The notes beneath the pieces were generated by a model that did not search any database, was not told the DNA's origin, and saw only the letters and a program-made list of their open reading frames with translations. Source: Pseudomonadota bacterium (lineage in GTDB: Bacteria > Pseudomonadota > Gammaproteobacteria > Steroidobacterales > Steroidobacteraceae). Taken from it: 27,536 nucleotides of DNA. The translations under genes were made by a program, and so were the position numbers. The DNA lies in NCBI GenBank assembly GCA_021805275.1, contig JAJZFQ010000032.1, positions 1 to 27,536 of the forward strand, given 5' to 3'. Below, one piece after another: positions 16,033-23,168 of the stretch (position 1 is the stretch's first letter; every line of letters begins with the position of its first letter).

Positions 16033-17075
16033 GTAAGCCGATTCTGATTGTCGGCGGAGGTCCGTCGGGACTCGCGGCCGCAAATGCCCTGGCGAGCGTC
16101 GGTCACCGGGTCGTGCTCGCCGACAAGGCCGAGCGGTTGGGCGGGGCGCCCATTCTCTCCGGTTACGCCAAGCTCGTGCCGTCGGGCGAGTGGGCGAAGG
16201 ACGCCATCGGCGGCATGGTGCGGCGGGTCGAGCAGAACAAGCTCATCGAGGTGCACCTGCGCTCGAACGTTACCGGCTTCGAGGGCGCCCCGGGCGAGTT
16301 CACCGCAGAGCTGTCCGACGGGACGCACGTGCAGGCGGGCGCGGCAATCCTGTGCACCGGATTCACGCATTTCGATTCGCTCAACAAGCCGGAGTGGGGC
16401 TTCGGGACGTATCCCGACGTCGTGACCACCACCCAGGTCGAGCAGATGATCTCCTCGGGCCAGGGTGTGCGTTGCCCATCGGACGGACGCAGGCCGCAGC
16501 GCGTGGCGATCCTGCTGTGCGTCGGTTCGCGCGACCGGCAGATCGGGCGCGAGTGGTGCTCGAAGATCTGCTGCACAGTGTCGGCCAACATCGCGATGGA
16601 GATCCGCGAGGAGCTGCCGGACTGCCACGTTTACATCTACTACATGGACATTCGCACGTTCGGACTGTACGAGACCAAGTACTACTGGCGCAGCCAGGAG
16701 GAGTTCAAAGTCAAGTACATCAAGGCGCGCATCGCCGAAGTCACCTCCGACGGCGAGAAGCTCATCGTCAAGGGCGAGGACACCCTGGTCAAGCGACCGA
16801 TCACCATTCCCTTCGACATGGTGGTGCACGCCATCGGCATGGACCCGAACGCCGACAACAAGACGATCGCCTCCGTGTTCGGTGTGGCACTCGAGCCGCA
16901 TGGCTTCCTCGGGCGCGGCAATGCCTACGGCAACACTGCCGAGACCTCCCGCCCCGGGGTGTTCGTGGCGGGCGCGGCCTGCGGGCCGGAGACGATCGAC
17001 GACTCCATCACGCAGGGGCATGCCGCGGCGGCCCGGGCGCTGGCGCTGGTGCGCCCGGCGCTGGCGAGCGCCTGA
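16029..17075 (+). CDS. shdrA: sHdrA, FAD subunit of the sHdr complex
   Basis: The 348-aa protein carries an N-terminal dinucleotide-binding fold, IVGGGPSGLAAANAL (GGGPSG at residues 9-14), and a later CTGF segment. A cysteine cluster CVGSRDRQIGREWCSKICC (Cys164, 177, 181, 182) binds one iron-sulfur cluster. A second FAD-binding region is VFVAGAACGPETIDDSITQGHAAAARAL. It is much shorter than methanogen HdrA, lacking the extra ferredoxin domains, which is normal for sulfur oxidisers. The start overlaps the shdrB1 stop. It should accept electrons released when sulfane sulfur is oxidised; the downstream acceptor is not shown by the sequence. Confidence 0.95.
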   Translation: MSKPILIVGGGPSGLAAANALASVGHRVVLADKAERLGGAPILSGYAKLVPSGEWAKDAIGGMVRRVEQNKLIEVHLRSNVTGFEGAPGEFTAELSDGTHVQAGAAILCTGFTHFDSLNKPEWGFGTYPDVVTTTQVEQMISSGQGVRCPSDGRRPQRVAILLCVGSRDRQIGREWCSKICCTVSANIAMEIREELPDCHVYIYYMDIRTFGLYETKYYWRSQEEFKVKYIKARIAEVTSDGEKLIVKGEDTLVKRPITIPFDMVVHAIGMDPNADNKTIASVFGVALEPHGFLGRGNAYGNTAETSRPGVFVAGAACGPETIDDSITQGHAAAARALALVRPALASA

Positions 17076-17085
17076 GGGCCTGGGC

Positions 17086-17961
17086 ATGGCGCGCTGGCTG
17101 GCGCAACGTGGTGCGCAACCGCAACCGGTACCGGTGCGGCTGGAACTCAGCGGTCCGAGGCTTGAGGCCAGCCTCGCGCGTCTCACGGCTGGATGCGAGG
17201 CGCACGGGGGCATCGAGCGCTACGCACAGGCGGTGAAGCTCAAAAGCGCCATGTTCCGCGAGGCACTTGGTGCGGCTGGCGAGCTCGCGGTCGAGCTCGA
17301 GCCGGAGGCGTTCAAGGGCCTGTGCACGTTCATGGCGACCGCGCGCCGTCGCATCGCCCCCTGGCTCGAGCGGCCGGACTTCGATGCGCTGCGCGATGCG
17401 CTCGTGCGGCTGGTACGCGTGATCGGGGATACCGGGTCGACGGATAGGGAGGTGGCGGCCTTCGGCGCGGAGTTCGTGCGCGGCGAGCGGGACCGGTGGG
17501 TCCGTGACCTCGCCGTTGAGATCCTGCATAACGTCGCCCCGGAGCGCTTTCCGCTGATGAACCGCTGGGTGTGGGACGTGGCGACCAATACCGGCACGCT
17601 GCGCGAGATCTGGCATGACCCACAGGGCGAGTCGGCGCGCATCGACGTGCCGGACAGCTACGCGACGTTCCTCACGCTGCGCGAGGAGCTGAGCGGATTC
17701 CTGAGCGGCAAAGGGTTTTTCCGCGATGTCATGTATTACGTCGACCTGCTGTGTGCCCAGGTGTACGCCGAGTACGTCTGCGAGCAGGGTGGCAGCTACC
17801 TGCGTACCGACTTCGTCGCGGAGGACGACCCGCTGCAGTACACCCGGCGGTTGCTCGGCCTCGACGGGGTGCGTGCGGGCTCGGGACGGACGCGACTGAA
17901 GACGATTGACGGCAAGGCGTTCGTGCTCTCCGGAGGCACATCGCAGGGTTTGCTCGACTGA
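17086..17961 (+). CDS. shdrH: sHdrH-type conserved protein of unknown function
   Basis: This 291-aa protein lies between shdrA and shdrC2, where sHdr clusters always carry a conserved hypothetical gene (orf2 in Acidithiobacillus, H in Hyphomicrobium as I recall). It has no signal peptide, TM helix or cofactor motif that I can see. It looks largely helical, with conserved-looking aromatic stretches such as LMNRWVWDVATNTG and GGSYLRTDFVAEDDPLQYTRR. The start at ATG 17086 follows a GAGGG ribosome-binding site; the open frame upstream is antisense noise. Its strict position suggests a structural or assembly role in the complex. Confidence 0.8.
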   Translation: MARWLAQRGAQPQPVPVRLELSGPRLEASLARLTAGCEAHGGIERYAQAVKLKSAMFREALGAAGELAVELEPEAFKGLCTFMATARRRIAPWLERPDFDALRDALVRLVRVIGDTGSTDREVAAFGAEFVRGERDRWVRDLAVEILHNVAPERFPLMNRWVWDVATNTGTLREIWHDPQGESARIDVPDSYATFLTLREELSGFLSGKGFFRDVMYYVDLLCAQVYAEYVCEQGGSYLRTDFVAEDDPLQYTRRLLGLDGVRAGSGRTRLKTIDGKAFVLSGGTSQGLLD

Positions 17962-17968
17962 GGTTCCG

Positions 17969-18748
17969 ATGCCCATTCACGAAAAATCGCTGATCCGTCC
18001 CGAGAATCTCAAGACACATGAGACGCTCGTCGTCGATGGCGTCGATGTATCTGGGCACTGGAGCACGTTTATCCAGTCCCGGGCGGTGACCGACTACAAC
18101 GAGGCGCTGCAGGAGGAGATCGCCGCGCTGCCGGGCGGGGAGCACATCCATCGCTGCTGGCAATGCGGTTCATGCACCAATGCATGCACGGTGAATGCGC
18201 TCAACCCCGACTTCAATCCCCGCTACTGGATCTACCTGGTGCGTGTGGGGATGGAGTCGGAGCTGCTGCGCGACAAGGAAATCATCTGGCAGTGCGTCTC
18301 GTGCAACAAGTGCACCTACGCCTGTCCCCGGGACGTCGCCCCCGAAGGTGTCATGAAGGCGCTCAGCCATTGGCTCGAACTCAAGGGCCATACCCGCAAG
18401 TCTCCCTCGATGATCTTCGACGAGGAGTTCACCGAGCAGGTCATCGAGCGCGGCCGGATCGAGGAGGGCCGGATCATTCAGCGATTCTTCCGCCGCACCG
18501 GGCAGGCTCTGGCGCAAGACTGGCTGGTCGAGATGGGGCGGCGCCTGGTGCGACGTCTGCCGTTCGGGCTGCTGATGCGGCTGGGCCTGGCAGGCGTGCG
18601 GGCGCCGCGTACGCGCCGCTGGGGACGCTCGCGCGCGGCGCTGCGCGAGTACGTGACCGAGGAGCATGCCCGCCAGCGGCGGGCGCTCGGGCTTGAAGAA
18701 CTGATCGACGGCGCGCGGCGCGATGCGGCCGGCATCTCACACGGTTAG
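17969..18748 (+). CDS. shdrC2: sHdrC2, second iron-sulfur subunit
   Basis: The 259-aa protein has two cubane [4Fe-4S] motifs: CWQCGSCTNAC (Cys63, 66, 69, 73) and CVSCNKCTYACP (Cys109, 112, 115, 119), the second with Pro. A basic C-terminal region follows (RRLVRRLPFG, RAPRTRRWGRSRAALRE), unlike the acidic tail of C1. The ATG at 17969 is only seven bases after the shdrH stop. It probably pairs with sHdrB2, as C1 pairs with B1, giving a complex with two HdrBC-like arms around HdrA. Confidence 0.93.
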   Translation: MPIHEKSLIRPENLKTHETLVVDGVDVSGHWSTFIQSRAVTDYNEALQEEIAALPGGEHIHRCWQCGSCTNACTVNALNPDFNPRYWIYLVRVGMESELLRDKEIIWQCVSCNKCTYACPRDVAPEGVMKALSHWLELKGHTRKSPSMIFDEEFTEQVIERGRIEEGRIIQRFFRRTGQALAQDWLVEMGRRLVRRLPFGLLMRLGLAGVRAPRTRRWGRSRAALREYVTEEHARQRRALGLEELIDGARRDAAGISHG

Positions 18749-18759
18749 GTAAAGCACTT

Positions 18760-19698
18760 ATGTCCGACGCCAAGGCCGACAAGTACCGCAAGGTTGCCTA
18801 CTACCCCGGCTGCTCCCTGGAGGGAACCGGACACGCCTACGACCGCTCAACCCGGGTGCTCGGCAAGGCGCTCGGCCTCGAGCTGGTCGAGGTGCCGAAC
18901 TGGAACTGCTGCGGGGCGATGGAGGTAAAGAACATCGACCCGAAGGTGCAGACCTATCTGTCCGCGCGCATCATGGCGCTCACAGCCAACGAGTTGGGCA
19001 TGGACGTCGTGATGGCACCGTGCAATGGCTGCTACCACAATCTCAAGAAGGCCGAGTACGACTTGGCGCATGACGAGGCGAGCCGCGAGGTCGTCGGCAA
19101 GCTGGCCGAGAAGTCCGGCGAGACCGCCTACCGCGCCGGGCAGGTGGAAACCATCCACGCGCTCGACTGGATCAAGAGCGCGATCGGGGAGCAGGGGCTG
19201 CGCGAGCGAATCCGTGGCGGATTGAAGGGTCTGCGCGTGGCCAACTACTACGGCTGCATGTACTCGCGGCCGCGGCACATCTTCCCGGAAAAGGACGCCG
19301 GGACCGGGAGCGAATCGACCTCCAAGCCGCATTTCATGGACGACCTGCTGGCGGCCGCCGGCGCGGAGAATGTGGAGTTCGCGCTGAAGACCGCCTGCTG
19401 CGGCGGGGCGCATACACTGTCCGATAGCGACATGTCGACGCGCCTCGTGCTCAACATCCTGCAGGCGGCCGAGGCAGCGGGCGCGGAGGTGATCGCCACC
19501 GAGTGCCCGACCTGCCACTCGGGTCTGGAGATGCACCAAGTGCGCGCCGAGAAGCGCTTCGGCAAGAAGACGCAGGTCAAGATCATCTATTTCACGCAGC
19601 TGCTCGGCATAGCGCTCGGACTGTCTCCGCGCAAGGTCGGTCTGCAGGAGAACGTCTCCGACGGACTCGCCGCGCTGCGCAGCCGGGGCGTTGCATGA
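18760..19698 (+). CDS. shdrB2: sHdrB2, subunit with two CCG-type clusters
   Basis: The 312-aa protein shows both cysteine motifs of classical HdrB. The first is YPGCSLEG (Cys18), NWNCCGAME (Cys50, 51) and APCNGC (Cys88, 91). The second is YYGCMYSRP, TACCGGAHT and TECPTCHSG. Two noncubane [4Fe-4S] clusters are therefore expected, in contrast to sHdrB1. These clusters cleave or form disulfide-type bonds in methanogens; here they may act on the LbpA lipoyl disulfide or on bound sulfane sulfur. The gene ends in ATGA with the next small gene. Confidence 0.95.
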   Translation: MSDAKADKYRKVAYYPGCSLEGTGHAYDRSTRVLGKALGLELVEVPNWNCCGAMEVKNIDPKVQTYLSARIMALTANELGMDVVMAPCNGCYHNLKKAEYDLAHDEASREVVGKLAEKSGETAYRAGQVETIHALDWIKSAIGEQGLRERIRGGLKGLRVANYYGCMYSRPRHIFPEKDAGTGSESTSKPHFMDDLLAAAGAENVEFALKTACCGGAHTLSDSDMSTRLVLNILQAAEAAGAEVIATECPTCHSGLEMHQVRAEKRFGKKTQVKIIYFTQLLGIALGLSPRKVGLQENVSDGLAALRSRGVA

Positions 19699-20111
19699 GC
19701 ACTCTGGCGGAGATCGAGACGCGACTGACGGGGTTGCTCGAGGGTCATCCGACGGCGGCGGATGCGCCGGAACTTCTCGGGCTCGGTGAGCAGATCCTCG
19801 AACAGTGGGTGAGCGCGCAGGGTCACACGGCGACGCAGGCGCAACGCGAGGGATTCAGGCTGCTCGCGCTGCACCGCCAGGGCGCAGAGGATGAGCCGAG
19901 CTTCAACGCCTGCCGCGAGACCTGCCGCGAACTCGTCTATCATTATAATCTGCTAATATTGGAACCCGATCGGCCGGAGTCCGGGGCGCGGGCGCAGATG
20001 ATGACGCGGATCGCGAATCATTTGTATCTGTTCGTCGCCGGCAAGATGCAGGTCAGGCAGCTCGGGGAGTTCTGCTGCGCGTCGCGGCCGCTGCGCGCGC
20101 AAGGGGAGTGA
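19695..20111 (+). CDS. Small four-cysteine helical protein between shdrB2 and lbpA
   Basis: I do not recognise a family. The 138-aa protein starts inside the shdrB2 stop codon (ATGA), so it is very likely translated with the complex. It is predicted largely helical by eye, with no signal peptide. It has two cysteine pairs, NACRETC (Cys73, 77) and EFCCAS (Cys127, 128), and a hydrophobic YHYNLLILE stretch encoded by unusually AT-rich codons (about 19938-19965). The cysteine pairs could bind metal, form persulfides or be reversibly oxidised. Its position suggests an assembly factor, an extra subunit, or a docking partner of LbpA. Confidence 0.78.
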   Translation: MSTLAEIETRLTGLLEGHPTAADAPELLGLGEQILEQWVSAQGHTATQAQREGFRLLALHRQGAEDEPSFNACRETCRELVYHYNLLILEPDRPESGARAQMMTRIANHLYLFVAGKMQVRQLGEFCCASRPLRAQGE

Positions 20112-20153
20112 CCCGGCTGTCACGGGATATCTTCTTGTGAGAGGGCTGAATTC

Positions 20154-20597
20154 ATGGCCACTGTGCGCGGCTGCAGTCTGCCGGATGAACTGTTGTACGA
20201 CGTCCAGAATCAGATCTGGTTCAAGGAGGTCGAGGGGGGCAACGTCAAGGTCGGGATGACGGCGGTGGCCACGGCCATGGCAGGACGCCTGGTGGCGTTT
20301 ACGCCCAAGGGGGTCGGCAAGGAGGTCAAGGCCGGCAAATCGTGTGCGACCATCGAGTCCGGCAAGTGGGTCGGGCCGGCGAAGGTTGCCAGCGGCGGCA
20401 CCGTCGTCGAGATCAACGAGGCGCTGGTCGCCACGCCCTCGCTCGCCAACGATGATCCGTACGGCAAGGGTTGGCTGCTGATTCTCAAGCCCGATGCGTG
20501 GGATTCGGTCAAGCCGACTTTGATTCCGGGCACCGCGGTTGCCGTGCCCTACGAGGCGAAGATGGCTGCCGATGGCTTTGCGGGCTGCGCTGCGTGA
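20154..20597 (+). CDS. lbpA: LbpA, lipoate-binding protein of the sHdr pathway
   Basis: LbpA is a GcvH-like single lipoyl-domain protein that is modified by sLpl(AB)/LipS and takes part in sHdr-linked sulfur oxidation rather than in glycine cleavage. The 147-aa product shows the lipoyl hairpin ATIESGKWVGP with the modified Lys71, preceded by VGMTAVATAMAGRLVAFTPKGVGKEVKAG. A GcvH-like C-terminal region follows (EALVATPSLANDDPYGKGWLLILKP). The GKWVGP context, in place of the GcvH ESVKA, is typical of LbpA. GAGAGGG at 20139-20145 precedes the ATG. Cys7, Cys64 and Cys145 are additional thiols. It overlaps the ArsR gene by GTGA. Confidence 0.96.
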   Translation: MATVRGCSLPDELLYDVQNQIWFKEVEGGNVKVGMTAVATAMAGRLVAFTPKGVGKEVKAGKSCATIESGKWVGPAKVASGGTVVEINEALVATPSLANDDPYGKGWLLILKPDAWDSVKPTLIPGTAVAVPYEAKMAADGFAGCAA

Positions 20598-20965
20598 AGA
20601 GCTCAACAGCATCGAAGACGTCGATCCGTCCAGCCGTGCCGCTCGTGGGTGTTCTGCATCCGCAGCAGCTCGCCGAGATGCAGGCCAATGCGAATCGCGT
20701 CTCGGACGTGCTCAAGGCAATCGCCAACGGCGCGCGACTGATGCTCGTCTGCCAGCTGGCTGAAGGGGAGAAGTCGGTCAGTCAGCTCACCGGCGTCGTC
20801 GGTTTGGCGCAATCCGCCGTGTCACAGCATCTGGCGTTGCTGCGCAAGCATCATGTGGTGACCACGCGTCGCCACGGCCAGTCTGTCTTCTACGGACTGG
20901 CGAGCCCGGAAGTTGCGGAACTGATCAAGACGCTGCACGACCAGTTTTGCCCCAAGTGTCGCTGA
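20594..20965 (+). CDS. shdrR: ArsR-family regulator, sHdrR type
   Basis: The 123-aa protein has an ArsR winged helix: VSQLTGVVGLAQSAVSQHLALLRKHHVV as helix-turn-helix, followed by RRHGQSVFYGLA. Cysteines lie at 53 (MLVCQLAEG) and in the C-terminal QFCPKC (119, 122). One cysteine near 50 plus one near the C-terminus is the pattern of sulfur-responsive ArsR proteins such as SqrR, BigR and sHdrR, which form intramolecular (poly)sulfide links and leave DNA. The start is the GTG at 20594, overlapping the lbpA stop (GTGA); ATG 20680 is a shorter alternative. Its likely site is the inverted repeat at 9127-9159, eleven kilobases upstream. Confidence 0.88.
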   Translation: MKSSTASKTSIRPAVPLVGVLHPQQLAEMQANANRVSDVLKAIANGARLMLVCQLAEGEKSVSQLTGVVGLAQSAVSQHLALLRKHHVVTTRRHGQSVFYGLASPEVAELIKTLHDQFCPKCR

Positions 20966-20983
20966 ACAGCCGGCTGCGCGCCC

Positions 20984-22078
20984 ATGTCCGCCGGCGCCCC
21001 AGAGCAGATCGACGATCCGCGCGGACTCATCGCCGGGAGCCCTGACGTATTGGTGGTCGGTCTCGGGCCGGCCGGTTCACGGGCGGCCGCCGTCGCGGCG
21101 GCGGACGGCTGGCGGGTCGTCGGCATTGAACGACGCTCGACGTTCGGAGAGCCGGTTCAATGCGCCGAACTGGTCTGCTCCGCGCTCACCATCGAAGGGC
21201 TCGATTGGGACCGAGTAACCGCGCAGGGCGTCGGGCGGATGGTGACGAGGGTTGAGGACCACGTGCCGGAGAGCACTGCCGACTTCGCCGGCCGGATGAT
21301 CTCGCGCCGGCTGTTCGATCAGCAGCTCGCCGCTCGGGCTGCAGCGTGCGGCGCGCACCTGGTGCGCGGGGTGAGTGTGACCCGTTTGGATGCCGACGGG
21401 AGCGTGCGCCTTGCAAGTGGCGTGACGCTCAGACCGCGCGTGATCGTGGGCGCAGATGGGCCGCGATCGCAGGTTGGCGCGGCCATCGGCCGGGTCAACC
21501 GGGAACTCGTCGTCGCGCGGCAGGTGGCCGTGCGTCTCGAAACGGCGTACGACGCAACCGACATCTTTCTGCGCGCCGCGTACCGCGGCGGCTATGGGTG
21601 GCTGTTTCCCAAGGACCGCGAGGCAAACCTGGGGATCGGCGTGGACTACGCCGCGCGCAGCGAGCTGAAGGCGCTGCTTGCGGGACTCGAGTCGGAGCTG
21701 CGCGCTGTAGGCCGGATTGGCGCAGCCGCCAGGCCATCGCTCACCGGGGGACTGATTCCGGTCGGTGGACGGCTCGTCGCGTTCGGACGTCTGCGGTTCG
21801 TTCCGGTGGCCCTTGCCGGCGATGCCGCCGGGCTGACCAATCCGGTGACCGGCGCCGGCATCGAGGCTGCGGTCCGCTCCGGTGAGCTCGCCGGGCGGGC
21901 CGCATCGGCGTGGCTTGCCGGCCAGCAGATGGCGTTGGAGGAGTTTGAGGAGGAGCTCGGGGATCTGTACGACGGCGCGTATGCGCGCGCGCAGTGGCAT
22001 CGGCGCGAGACGCTGCGCTGCGCGAGCGTCAGCAACCTGCGCCGGGGTTGGATCAGTTCGCCTGAGTACTGGGCGTGA
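20984..22078 (+). CDS. lipT: Geranylgeranyl-reductase-family flavoprotein, LipT type
   Basis: The 364-aa protein opens with an FAD-binding fold VLVVGLGPAGSRAAAVAAADG (GLGPAGS at 26-32). It has IVGADGPRS in the middle and the second FAD motif LAGDAAGLTNPVTGAGIEAAVRSG near the C-terminus, the pattern of geranylgeranyl reductase-like monooxygenase-fold enzymes. I recall that such a gene, named lipT, accompanies lipS1/lipS2 in sHdr-lbpA clusters and is proposed to supply electrons to the radical SAM step or to the lipoyl group. It follows shdrR by 18 bases as the last gene of the plus-strand series, with a convergent gene starting five bases after it. The exact function is not proven by sequence. 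Confidence 0.8.
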   Translation: MSAGAPEQIDDPRGLIAGSPDVLVVGLGPAGSRAAAVAAADGWRVVGIERRSTFGEPVQCAELVCSALTIEGLDWDRVTAQGVGRMVTRVEDHVPESTADFAGRMISRRLFDQQLAARAAACGAHLVRGVSVTRLDADGSVRLASGVTLRPRVIVGADGPRSQVGAAIGRVNRELVVARQVAVRLETAYDATDIFLRAAYRGGYGWLFPKDREANLGIGVDYAARSELKALLAGLESELRAVGRIGAAARPSLTGGLIPVGGRLVAFGRLRFVPVALAGDAAGLTNPVTGAGIEAAVRSGELAGRAASAWLAGQQMALEEFEEELGDLYDGAYARAQWHRRETLRCASVSNLRRGWISSPEYWA

Positions 22079-22083
22079 GCCCC

Positions 22084-23142
22084 TCAGCGCGCGACCGCGA
22101 GCTTCGGCAGCACCTCGCGCGCGATGCACTCCAGCGACTCGCGCACCACATCACTTGGCAGCGCTCCGGCACCTACGGAGCAGAGCAGATGCGTCACCCC
22201 GGCCGCGCGCAGTCGCTCGATGCGCTCGAGGCACTCCGCCGGGGTGCCTACGATGGCGAGCCCCGCCAGCTCGAGCAGACTCAGCCGAGCGCCGAGCTTG
22301 AACAAGCGGCGGAACCGTCCCAGCTGATGCATGTGCTCGTAGCTTGGCAGCAGCCGCTCCAGCACCGGTGCCGTGACGCGCAGCAACTCGCTGTAGGACC
22401 AGCGCAGCGCCGGCGCGGCGAGGGCGCGTGCGCGCCGGCGCTCAGGCAGACACAGCAGCGCAACGGTCATGCCGATGCGCGGCGCTTGGTCGGCTCGCCA
22501 GGCCTGTCGGTACCGCTGCAGATCGGCGGCGATCATCGCCCAGGGCTTGAACGGTCCGGCAAGTACCCCGAGACCCTCCCGCGCGGCCCACTCGAAGGTC
22601 TCCGGACTCACCGCGGCGCTCCACAGCGGTGGGTAGGGGTGCTGCAGCGGGCGGGGCAGGACCTGCACGGAGTCGAGCCGAAAATGCCGACCCTGATGCG
22701 CCAACGGAGCATCCGCGGCGCAGGCGCGCAGGATGGCCAGCGATTCCTCGACCCGCGAGCGGCTGTCGGCCGCCTCGACGCCAAAGGCGGCATACTCGTC
22801 CGGCGAGAAGCCGCGCCCGATGCCCACCTCCAGCCTCCCGCCCGAGAGCACATCGAGAGTGCCGATGCGCTCGGCGACGTGCAGTGGGTGATGATAGGGC
22901 AGCGGAATTACCCCGAGACCGAGTCGCAGTCGTGTGGTGCGCCGGGCGAGTGCCGCGAGCACCAGATCCGGTTTGGACAGATGCGAGTAGCCGGGCATCA
23001 GATGGTGCTCGACCAGCCAGACGCCGTGAAAGCCGAGCCGGTCGGCGAGTTCGATCTCCTCGAGCGCATCGGCGTAGGCCTGCGCCTCGGAGCGCGCCAG
23101 CCACGGGGGCATGGCGAATTCGTAGAACAGATCGAGCAGCAC
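22084..23142 (-). CDS. Luciferase-like flavin monooxygenase
   Basis: The 352-aa protein is a bacterial luciferase-like TIM-barrel enzyme: LADRLGFHGVWLVEHHLMPGYSHLSKPDLVLAALA, RLRLGLGVIPLPYHHPLHVAERIGTLDVLSGGRLEVGIGRG and PPLWSAAVSPETFEWAAREGLGVLAGPF are all family hallmarks. Members use FMN or F420; the sequence does not decide between them. The GTG at 23142 has GGTGGGGA seven bases before it; an ATG at 23112 is possible. It is head-to-head with the diiron oxygenase gene, with only 26 bases between, and converges on lipT. The natural substrate is unknown; joint action with the neighbouring diiron protein on a small metabolite is conceivable. Confidence 0.88.
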   Translation of the reverse strand: MLLDLFYEFAMPPWLARSEAQAYADALEEIELADRLGFHGVWLVEHHLMPGYSHLSKPDLVLAALARRTTRLRLGLGVIPLPYHHPLHVAERIGTLDVLSGGRLEVGIGRGFSPDEYAAFGVEAADSRSRVEESLAILRACAADAPLAHQGRHFRLDSVQVLPRPLQHPYPPLWSAAVSPETFEWAAREGLGVLAGPFKPWAMIAADLQRYRQAWRADQAPRIGMTVALLCLPERRRARALAAPALRWSYSELLRVTAPVLERLLPSYEHMHQLGRFRRLFKLGARLSLLELAGLAIVGTPAECLERIERLRAAGVTHLLCSVGAGALPSDVVRESLECIAREVLPKLAVAR

Positions 23143-23168
23143 GCGGTTTCCCCACCGAGGAGTCCAGC

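Noticed and set aside
16465..17085. N-terminal extension of shdrH inside shdrA
   Set aside because: The translation is Ser/Arg/Thr-rich shadow sequence; ATG 17086 follows a ribosome-binding site just after the shdrA stop.
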